Shown here: positions 7,354 through 15,800 of the stretch, piece by piece
Position numbering within the stretch: position 1 is the stretch's first letter
Layout: every line of letters begins with the position of its first letter
DNA from: Actinophytocola sp044466355
GTDB taxonomy: Bacteria > Actinomycetota > Actinomycetes > Mycobacteriales > Pseudonocardiaceae
Direction: 5' to 3'
Assembly (NCBI RefSeq): GCF_044466355.1
Contig: NZ_JBITMQ010000016.1
Location: 62,001 to 126,000 of the forward strand
Length of the DNA stretch: 64,000 nucleotides
Translations under genes and position numbers: made by a program
Notes under the pieces: model-generated
Told to the model about the DNA's origin: nothing
Database searches by the model: none
Seen by the model: the letters and a program-made list of their open reading frames with translations, nothing else

Positions 7354-9260
7354 CCGCGCCCTGGTTCTCCCGGTCCACAGTGGACGCGCCGGTCCGGCTG
7401 TTCTGCCTGCCCTACGCAGGGGGCAACGCGACCGCGTTCCGGCACTGGCAGGGGCTCCTCGCCCCGCACGTCGAGGTCGTCCCGGTACGCCTGCCCGGCA
7501 GGCTGGGCCGGGTGGCCGAGCCGCCGTTCACGCGGATGCCCGACCTGGTCGCCGCGCTGGCCGACGCGATGAACCCGTTGCTGGACCGGCCCTACGCGCT
7601 GTTCGGCGTCAGCATGGGCGCGCACGTCGCGTTCGAGACCGCGCGCGTGCTCACCGCACGCTCCCGGCCGCCCACGCGGCTGTTCCTCGCGTCCTACCCG
7701 TCCCCGACCGCGGACCTCGTCCGCGAGAGCGGCGAGGACCTGTCGAACGCCGAGTTCGTGGCGCGCCTGCGGGAGATCGGCGCGGTCCCGGCCGAGGTGC
7801 TGGGTGACCACGAGCTGATGCGGCTGCTGCTGCCGACCGTGCGCGCCGACTTCGCCGTCACCGGCAACCACGTCGACGACGGCACGGTGCTGACCGGGGT
7901 GCCGATCACCGCGATCCACGGCGCCGGTGACCACACCGTCACCGCCGACCACGTGCGCCGCTGGGCGGATAAGGCAGGCGACGGCTTCGAGTTCGTGCAG
8001 GTTCGGGGCGACCACTTCTTCGTCCACAGTCACGAGTCGACCCTGTTCACGCTGCTGCGGGACAGGCTGGCAAGGAAGGGCGCACACGTGGGAGACGATC
8101 TCAGCGGCCGCCTCGCGGCATTGAGTCCGGAACAACGGCAACGGCTCAGGGACCGGCTCCAGGTCGGCGCCCGGAAGACTACGGACGAACCGCGCCCCGC
8201 GGGCCCGCGGTGGAGCCTGTTCTTCTTCGGCACCGGTCACGGCCGCGAGACCCGTGAGCAGTACCGGATGATGCTCGACTGCGCGCGGTTCGCCGACCGC
8301 AACGGGTTCGAGGCACTGTGGGTGCCGGAACGCCACTTCGACGCGTTCGGCGCCCCCTACCCGAGCCCCGCCGTGCTCGCCGCCTCGCTCGCGACGGCGA
8401 CCGAACGCCTGCGCATCCGGGCGGGCAGTGTCGTGCTGCCGCTCCACGACCCGGTCCGCGTCGCCGAGGACTGGTCGGTCGTGGACAACATCTCCGGCGG
8501 CCGCACCGGTATCGCGCTCGCGTCCGGCTGGCACGCCAACGACTTCGTGTTCCAGCCGGACAACTACGAGAAGCGCAAGCAGGTGCTCGTCGACCACCTC
8601 GCGACGCTGCGCGAACTGCTCGCCGGTGGCCGGATCCAGCGGGTCGACGGAGCGGGCAAGGAGATCTCGTTCCGCACCTTCCCCAACCCCGCCGCGGGCA
8701 CGCTGCCGATGTGGATCACCAGCTCGTCGTCCGAGCAGACCTGGCGGACCGGGGCCGAACTCGGTCTCCACGTGCTGACCGGGCTGGTGGAGCAGAGCGT
8801 GGCCGACGTCGCCGACCGGGTGCGGGTCTACCGCGACGCGCTGCGCGAGCACGGCCGCGACCCCGAGGCCCACACGGTGACCGCGATGGTGCACACGTTC
8901 ATCGGCAAGGACACCGACGACGTCCGCGCGATGGTGCGGGAGCCGCTCACCGCCTACCTGCGCGCCCACATCAACCTGTACGAGAAGCTCGCGCGCAGCA
9001 CGGACCTGTCGATCGACCCCGACCGGGTCACGCAGGCCGACAAGGACGCGCTGGCCGCGCTCGCGTTCGAGCGCTACTTCACCAGCCACGGGTTGTTCGG
9101 CACCCCGGCCGAGGCGTTGCCCATGGTGCACCGCCTCACCGGCGCGGGCGTCGACGAGATCGCCTGCCTGATCGACTTCGGGCTCCCCGCCGACACCGTG
9201 CTCGAACACCTCGAGGACCTGGCCCGGCTCCGCGACCTGGCGAGCGAGCCCGCCTCGTGA
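7350..9260 (+). CDS. Type II thioesterase fused to luciferase-like monooxygenase
   Basis: One 636-residue frame carries two enzymes. Residues about 10-240 are an alpha/beta-hydrolase type II thioesterase with S88 in GVSMG, D194 in GAGDH and H222 in RGDHFF. Residues about 245-285 form a linker containing LSPEQRQRLRDRL, like interdomain linkers of NRPS proteins. Residues about 288-625 are a flavin-dependent luciferase-like monooxygenase of the natural-product subgroup (MupA/TIGR04020-like: WSLFFFGTGHGRETREQY, VPERHFDAFGAPYPSP). The thioesterase probably clears stalled carrier proteins or releases the chain. The monooxygenase probably oxidises a carrier-bound intermediate. It starts at ATGA, overlapping the acylase stop. 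The fusion is seen directly, with no stop or frame change between the parts. Confidence 0.85.
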   Translation: MTAPWFSRSTVDAPVRLFCLPYAGGNATAFRHWQGLLAPHVEVVPVRLPGRLGRVAEPPFTRMPDLVAALADAMNPLLDRPYALFGVSMGAHVAFETARVLTARSRPPTRLFLASYPSPTADLVRESGEDLSNAEFVARLREIGAVPAEVLGDHELMRLLLPTVRADFAVTGNHVDDGTVLTGVPITAIHGAGDHTVTADHVRRWADKAGDGFEFVQVRGDHFFVHSHESTLFTLLRDRLARKGAHVGDDLSGRLAALSPEQRQRLRDRLQVGARKTTDEPRPAGPRWSLFFFGTGHGRETREQYRMMLDCARFADRNGFEALWVPERHFDAFGAPYPSPAVLAASLATATERLRIRAGSVVLPLHDPVRVAEDWSVVDNISGGRTGIALASGWHANDFVFQPDNYEKRKQVLVDHLATLRELLAGGRIQRVDGAGKEISFRTFPNPAAGTLPMWITSSSSEQTWRTGAELGLHVLTGLVEQSVADVADRVRVYRDALREHGRDPEAHTVTAMVHTFIGKDTDDVRAMVREPLTAYLRAHINLYEKLARSTDLSIDPDRVTQADKDALAALAFERYFTSHGLFGTPAEALPMVHRLTGAGVDEIACLIDFGLPADTVLEHLEDLARLRDLASEPAS

Positions 9261-11074
9261 CGTCGACACCGACCGCTCCGGCAGCCGCGCGCGCGTGGCG
9301 CCGGCCGACCGGCGCGCTGCTGCGCGAACTCCCCCGGGCGCACGGCGGGCTCACCGCCGCGCTCGCCGTGGTGGTGCTCGCCGCGGGGATCACGCCCGCC
9401 GCGCTGGTCGTCGCGGTCGGACGGCTCGCGGACGCGCTCCTGGTCGCGGGCACCCCGGCCCGGGACGCGGCGGTCGCGACCGCCGCGGTCGGTGTCCTGT
9501 TCGTGCTGCAGCAACTGCTCGACCCGGCGGCCGCCCAGCTCGCCGACGCGCTCGGCCGACGTGTCGACCGCCGTCTCCGGAACCGGACGCTCGCCGCGTG
9601 CCTGACCCCGGACGGCGTCGGGCACCTCGCGGACCGGGACACGCTCGCGCTCGTGTCCGGCGTCGCCGAGGCAGGCGTCACGAAGGCCACCGCACGCGAC
9701 GCGCTGGCGGCCGCCGTCGCCGTCGGCACGATCCGCCTGCAAGGGGTGTGCTGCGCGGCCGTCCTCGCCGGGTTCCACTGGTGGCTCGGCCTCGGACTGC
9801 TCGCCGCGTTCGCCGTGTTCACCTCGGGTGCGGTGGCGGACTACCGGGCCGGGGCCCGCGCTCTGGGCGCCGCGCCGGCGTCGCTGCGCAGGCCGAACTA
9901 CCTGCGCGGCATGGCGCTGGACCCCGCGAACGCCAAGGACCTCCGCCTGTTCGGCCTGGCCTGCTGGGTGGACCAGCGGTTCCACCGCGAGTGGCTCGCC
10001 GCCGTGACCGCGCCGCGCGGCGAGGGCCGCCGGTGGTGGCTCGTGCCCGCGCTCGGCGCGGGCACGCTGCTGGCGCAGCTCGCCGTGTACTGCTGGCTCG
10101 CGGCGGCGGTGGCGGGCGGCGCCATCGGCGCTGGCGAGTTCGTGGCGTACGCGGGCGCGGTGCTCGGCGTGGTCGGCATCCTCGTCGCCAGCCCCGACAA
10201 CCTCACGATCGCGCACGGCTCGGCCGCCGTGCCACTGGTGTCCCGCCTGACGGCGGTGGTGCCACCCGCCAGAGGCGGGGCCGCCGACCCGCCACCGCTC
10301 ACCGACGGGATCCGCCTGGAGGCGGTGACGTTCACCTACCCCGGACGGGACCGGCCGGTGTTCGACCGGCTGACCCTCGACATCCCGGCCGGGCGCTCGC
10401 TCGCGATCGTCGGGCTCAACGGCGCGGGCAAGTCCACGCTCGTGAACCTGTTGTGCGGACTGTACGAACCCGACGACGGCCGTGTCCTCGTCGACGGCGT
10501 CCCGCTGTCCACAGTAGACCTCACGGCGTGGCGGCGGCGGATCGCCGCGGTGTTCCAGGACGTCACCCGCTACGAGCTGTCGCCGGCGGCCGCGATCGCG
10601 CTGGGCACGCCGGAGCACGCGGACGACCACACCGGGATCGTCGCCGCCGCCCGGCAGGCGGGCGTGGCCGAGGTGCTCGAACGCCACGGCTGGCGGCGCG
10701 AACTCGCCGACGAGGCCGGGCTTTCCGGCGGGCAGTGGCAGCGGGTGGCGCTCGCCCGCGCGTTCTTCGCGGTCCGCCACGGCGCCCGCCTGCTCGTGCT
10801 CGACGAACCGACCGCGTCGCTCGACGTGCGTGCCGAGGCCGAACTCAACGCCACACTGCTGTCCGGGCCGCGTGAGCTGACCACGGTGCTCGTCAGCCAC
10901 CGGTTCGCGACCGTGCGCCTCGCCGACCGGATCGTGGTGCTGCGCGACGGCGTGGTCGCCGAGGACGGCGACCACGACACCCTGGTCGCCGCGGGCGGCG
11001 AGTACGCCCGCCTGTTCCACCTGCAGGCGCGGAGCTTCCTCGACGGGGAGGAGGTGCGCGGCCGTGACTGGTGA
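9257..11074 (+). CDS. ABC half-exporter, permease plus ATPase (first of pair)
   Basis: A 605-residue fused membrane and nucleotide-binding protein of the multidrug-exporter type. The N-terminal half has about six hydrophobic segments. The ATPase half shows Walker A GLNGAGKST, signature LSGGQWQR, Walker B LLVLDEPTA and switch His VSHR. The GTG start overlaps the preceding stop (GTGA), and the end overlaps the second half-transporter by 11 bp. The two ABC proteins differ in sequence, so a heterodimeric exporter is likely. It probably exports the cluster's product or its acylated precursor across the membrane. Confidence 0.9.
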   Translation: MTSTPTAPAAARAWRRPTGALLRELPRAHGGLTAALAVVVLAAGITPAALVVAVGRLADALLVAGTPARDAAVATAAVGVLFVLQQLLDPAAAQLADALGRRVDRRLRNRTLAACLTPDGVGHLADRDTLALVSGVAEAGVTKATARDALAAAVAVGTIRLQGVCCAAVLAGFHWWLGLGLLAAFAVFTSGAVADYRAGARALGAAPASLRRPNYLRGMALDPANAKDLRLFGLACWVDQRFHREWLAAVTAPRGEGRRWWLVPALGAGTLLAQLAVYCWLAAAVAGGAIGAGEFVAYAGAVLGVVGILVASPDNLTIAHGSAAVPLVSRLTAVVPPARGGAADPPPLTDGIRLEAVTFTYPGRDRPVFDRLTLDIPAGRSLAIVGLNGAGKSTLVNLLCGLYEPDDGRVLVDGVPLSTVDLTAWRRRIAAVFQDVTRYELSPAAAIALGTPEHADDHTGIVAAARQAGVAEVLERHGWRRELADEAGLSGGQWQRVALARAFFAVRHGARLLVLDEPTASLDVRAEAELNATLLSGPRELTTVLVSHRFATVRLADRIVVLRDGVVAEDGDHDTLVAAGGEYARLFHLQARSFLDGEEVRGRDW

Positions 11075-12893
11075 CCGGATGCGCGGCCTCGCCGCGGCGG
11101 TGGGGGTGTGCGTGCGCGCCGACCGGCCCGCCGCCATCGGCTGCATGGCGTTGTTCACCGTGCGGCCGCTCGCACTCGTGTGCACCGCGTACGGGCTCAA
11201 GCTGGTCGTCGACGCCGCCGCGGTGCGGGACGTGCCGACGGCCGTGGCGGTCGGCGCCGCGATCGCGGCGGTGAACTCGGCGGGGTTCGTCGCCGGTCTG
11301 TGGGGTGTCCGGCTCGCACACCGGGTGATGACCGGCGCCGGTCACGCCGTCGACCGCGAACTGGTCCGGCTCTCGCTGCGCCCGGTCGGCATCGACCACC
11401 AGCGTCGGCGCGACCACCTCGACACCGTCGCCGTGCTGGCGAAGGAACAGGTGAGCCTCTCCGAGAGCGCGGACGTGCTCGCCCTGCTCCTCGGCGCGAC
11501 GCTGCGGGCCCTGTGCACCGTGGCGCTGCTCGCCGCCGTCAGTCCGTGGCTGTTGCTGGTGGTGGTGTTCGCGGTGCCCGCGCTGCTGGCGAGCTCCCGT
11601 GCCGAACGCGTACGGCAGGAGGCGCTCACCGCCACCGCCGAGGGCGACCGGCGCGCACGCACCCTGTTCACGCTCGCCACCACCTCGGCGCCCGCGAGGG
11701 AACTGCGCATGCACGGGATCCAGCGCGAGATCCTGGCCCGCCACACCGGCCTCGGCGTGGACGGCGACCGGCTGCTGGACCGAGCGGCCCGCCGCGCGTT
11801 CGCACTGTCCGCGCTGGGCTGGCTCGTGTTCACCGCCGGGTACGCCGGAGCGGGGCTGCTGGTCGTCGTGAGCGCCGCCCGCGGTGGCGTCGGTGTCGGC
11901 GACGTCGTCATGGTCCTCATGCTCCTCACCAGCATCGTGTTGCAGATGACGCAGACGGTCCGGTTCGCCGGTCTGCTGAACCGGTGCGCGGCGGCCGGGC
12001 GCGGACTGGTGTGGCTGCGGCGGACCGCCCCACCGGCGGACCGGCCGAGGGGCGCCGCACCCCCCGACGTGCTGCGCGACGGGATCACGTTGTGCGGGCT
12101 GCGGTTCCGCTACCCGGGCGCGGCGACCGACGTGCTCGCCGGTGTCGACCTGCACCTGCCCGCGGGCACCGTCATCGGTCTGGTCGGCGAGAACGGCAGC
12201 GGCAAGAGCACGCTCGTCGCGTTGCTGACCGCGATGCACCAGCCGGACGGCGGCGAGATCCTCGTCGACGGCACCCCGCTCGCCGACCTCGACAGCGAGA
12301 AGTGGCGCGGACGCACGACCGGCCTGTTCCAGGACTTCGCCCGCCTCGAGTTCGAGGTGCGGGAAGCCGTCGGCGTCGGGCACCTGCCCGCGCTGGACGA
12401 CGCGGCCGCGGTCGCGTCGGCGCTGACCCGCGCCGACGCGGACACCGTCGTCGCCGCTCTCCCGGCCGGCACCAGGACCCAGCTCGGCGCCAGCTTCCCG
12501 CACGGCACCGAGCTGTCCGGCGGTCAGTGGCAGCGGATCGGCTTGGCACGCGGCATGATGCGCCGTTCCCCGCTGCTGCAGGTGTTCGACGAGCCCACGT
12601 CGGCCATCGACGCGGAGACCGAACGAGCGTTGCTGCGCCGCCACGTCGCCGCCGCACGCGAGTACGGCGCCACGACCGGAACCGTCACGGTCCTCGTGTC
12701 CCACCGGTTCTCGAGCGTGCGCGACGCCGACCTGGTCGTCGTGCTCGACGCGGGACGCGTCGCCGAGGCGGGCACCCACGACGAGCTCCGCGCGGCGCGC
12801 GGCGTGTACGCCCGCCTGTACGAGCTGCAGGCGGCGGGCTACCGGCGGACACGGAGGAACCCAGCCATGCACGCGACCACGGAGGAGCGATGA
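11064..12893 (+). CDS. ABC half-exporter, permease plus ATPase (second of pair)
   Basis: A 609-residue ABC exporter half with six predicted membrane segments. The C-terminal ATPase has Walker A GENGSGKST, signature LSGGQWQR, Walker B LLQVFDEPTS and VSHR. The first Walker B residues are polar (Gln), a mild departure from the hydrophobic consensus. It starts with GTG inside the last codons of the previous gene and ends ATGA into the NRPS gene, so all three are translationally coupled. It is the likely heterodimer partner of the preceding protein. Substrate assignment rests on context. Confidence 0.9.
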   Translation: MTGDRMRGLAAAVGVCVRADRPAAIGCMALFTVRPLALVCTAYGLKLVVDAAAVRDVPTAVAVGAAIAAVNSAGFVAGLWGVRLAHRVMTGAGHAVDRELVRLSLRPVGIDHQRRRDHLDTVAVLAKEQVSLSESADVLALLLGATLRALCTVALLAAVSPWLLLVVVFAVPALLASSRAERVRQEALTATAEGDRRARTLFTLATTSAPARELRMHGIQREILARHTGLGVDGDRLLDRAARRAFALSALGWLVFTAGYAGAGLLVVVSAARGGVGVGDVVMVLMLLTSIVLQMTQTVRFAGLLNRCAAAGRGLVWLRRTAPPADRPRGAAPPDVLRDGITLCGLRFRYPGAATDVLAGVDLHLPAGTVIGLVGENGSGKSTLVALLTAMHQPDGGEILVDGTPLADLDSEKWRGRTTGLFQDFARLEFEVREAVGVGHLPALDDAAAVASALTRADADTVVAALPAGTRTQLGASFPHGTELSGGQWQRIGLARGMMRRSPLLQVFDEPTSAIDAETERALLRRHVAAAREYGATTGTVTVLVSHRFSSVRDADLVVVLDAGRVAEAGTHDELRAARGVYARLYELQAAGYRRTRRNPAMHATTEER

Positions 12894-15800
12894 CCGGCAG
12901 CCAACCGTCCAGTTCGGACACCCTGCTCGGCAGGCTCGACGAGTGGTCCCGCGACCGCCCGGACGCGGTTGCGTACCGGCTGCTCGGCGACGGGGAGACC
13001 GAGACCGCCCGGCTCACGTACGGACAGTTGCGTGCCGAGGCGGACCGGGTGGCCCGAGGCGTGCGCCGGCACGGTGCGGTCGGCGACCGGGTGGCGTTGC
13101 TGTACACCCCGTCACTGGACTTCGTCGCCGGGTTCCTCGGGGTGCTGCGTGCGGGCCGGGTCGCGGTGCCCCTCGCGGCCCCGGTCGCGCACGGCGCCTC
13201 CACGGCGGGCATGCACGCGATCCTGCGTGACGCCGACGTGTCCCTGGTGCTGACCGACTTCCCGGACACGGACGTCACGGCGTGGCTGCGCGGCGAATGG
13301 CCGGTCGCGCACGTGCGGGACCTCGACGACGACGAGACCGAACTCGCGTCCGCGTCCGCGGATCTCGCGCTGCTGCAGTACACCTCGGGCTCGACCGGCT
13401 CGCCCCGCGGCGTCATGGTGAGCCACCGCAACCTGATGGCGAACCAGGAACAGATGCGGGCCGCGTTCGGGCAGGGCGACGACGCGGTCGTCGTGAGCTG
13501 GCTGCCGTTCTTCCACGACATGGGTCTCATCGGCGGCGTGCTCCACCCCCTGTACCTCGGCGCGACCGCGGTGCTCATGCCGCCCGCGACCTTCCTGCGC
13601 GAGCCGGTCCGCTGGCTGCGGGCGATCAGCCGGTACCGGGGCACGATCTCCCCGGCCCCGAACTTCGGCTACGACCAGTGCGTGCGGCGCGTCCGCGCCG
13701 ACGACCTGCCCGGCCTCGACCTGTCCAGCTGGCAGGTCGCGTGCAACGGCAGCGAGCCCGTGCACCCGCGCGTGCTCACGGCGTTCGCGGAAACGTTCGC
13801 GCGGTGCGGATTCCGCGCGGAGAGCCTCGTGCCCTGCTACGGGCTCGCCGAGGCCACGCTGCTCGTCAGCGCCAGCGCGGGCAGGCGGCCGCGCGTCGAA
13901 CCGCACGTGTCCTGCGGCGCCGCGGTGACCGACGTGGTGATCGTCCGGGACGGCACCGCGGTGCCCGACGGGACCGAGGGCGAGATCTGGGTGCACGGCC
14001 CGAACGTGGCCGGCGGGTACTGGCGCGACCCGAGCGCGACGGAGGAGCACTTCCGCGCCGCGTTGCCCGGTGACCCGAGGACGTTCCTGCGCACCGGCGA
14101 CCTGGGATTCGTGCTCGACGGCGAGGTGTTCGTCACCGGCCGTGTGAAGGACCTGCTGATCGTCCGCGGCCGCAACCACCACCCGCAGGACGTGGAGGCG
14201 ACGGTCCAGGCGGTCGAACCCCGGCTGGTGGCGGGCGCGGGTGCCGCGTTCACCACGGATGACGACCGGCTGGTCGTGGTGCAGGCCGTCCGTGGGGGAG
14301 TGCCGGACCCGGAGGACGCGGTCGCCCGCATCCGGCAGGCGGTCGCCAGGGAACACGGGCTCGCGCTCGACGAGGTCGTGCTCGTGAAACCCGCGGGCGT
14401 GCCGAGGACCACGAGCGGGAAGGTGCGCAGGGCCGCGTGCCGGGACGACTACCTGACCGGCGCGTTGCCGGTCGTCGTCCGCGGCGGACCCGGCGGGGTG
14501 ACCGGTGCGGGCGCCGAGGACCCGGGCGAGGCCGCCGAACTCGTCGCGGAGGTCCTCGGTGTGCCGGTCGGCTCGCTCGCCGACGACCGCCCGCTGACCG
14601 CGTCCGGGCTGGACTCCCTGCGCGCCATGCACCTCCAGCAGGCCCTGGCCGAGAGCGGCCGAACCGTGCCCGGTCTCGACGCGCTGCTTGGCGGCGCGAC
14701 GCTGCGGGACATCGCCGCCCTCACACCCGCTGGGCCGCCGCCGCGCGCCGCGGCGCCGGGAGAGGTGACCAGGGGCCAGCAGGCGCTGTGGTTCCTCAGC
14801 CAGTGGAACGAGGGCAGCGCGGCGGCGTACGTGCTGGCACGGGCCGTCGAGCTCACCCCGGACCCGGACGCGGACCGGTTCCGCGCGGCCACCCTCGCCC
14901 TCGTCGCACGGCACGCGCAGCTGCGCAGCCGCTTCCGCCACGACGGGGTGCGCGTCGTGCGCGACGAATGGCGGGTCGGTGACCACGCATGGTTCACCGT
15001 GCGGGACGTGGACGGCGACAGCGGCGAACTGGCCGACGCCGTCGCCGCCGAGGCCGCGCGGCCGGTCGACCTGGCCGAGGACCCGCTGTTCCGGCTCGTC
15101 CTGTTCCGTTCCCCGGCCCGGCCGCCGGTCCTGCTGATCGTCGCCTCGCATCTGGTGTCGGACCTGCATTCGCTCGCCGTGATCCGCACCGAGCTCGGCG
15201 CGCTCTACGAAGGCACCCCGCTGCCGCCCGCGCCGGACGTGGCCACCGTGGTCGCCGCCGAGAACGCCTACCTGTCCTCCGCCGAAGGTCAGGCCGCACT
15301 GGCCGACTGGACCGACGAACTGCGGGACGCACCCGTCCTGGACCTGCCGAGGGACCGTGAACGCGGCACCGGCACCCGGTTTGTCGGCGACGTGACCACG
15401 TTGCGGTTCGGCGCCGAGGACACCGCCGCGCTCGACCGGATCGCCGCCGAACAGGGTGCCACCCCGTACACCGTGCTCCTGGCCGCCTACCACGGTTTCC
15501 TCGACCGGATCTGCGGGCAGAGCGACGTCGTGGTCGGCGTCCCGGTCGCGCTGCGGTCCGGCCCCCGGCTCGCCGGCGCGGTCGGTTACCTGATCAACAC
15601 CGTGCCTGTCCGCATCGCCGCGACCGGCGGCGAGGACAGTCTCGTCGACCGGATCGCCCGCGGCCGCGACGCGCTGGCGACCGTGCTGGCACGGGCACGC
15701 GTGCCGCTGCCGAGCCTCGTGGAACAGCTCGGCGTCGGCGCCGACCCCTCACCGCTGTTCCAGGTCAGCTGCGGGTTCTACGACGACGGCGCGCCGGGAC

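Noticed and set aside
13112..15493. Long open frame of 793 codons on the minus strand inside the NRPS gene
   Set aside because: It is the mirror of a high-GC coding frame. The plus frame encodes intact FAAL, ACP and C motifs, and the minus translation is Arg/Gly/His-rich with no domain.
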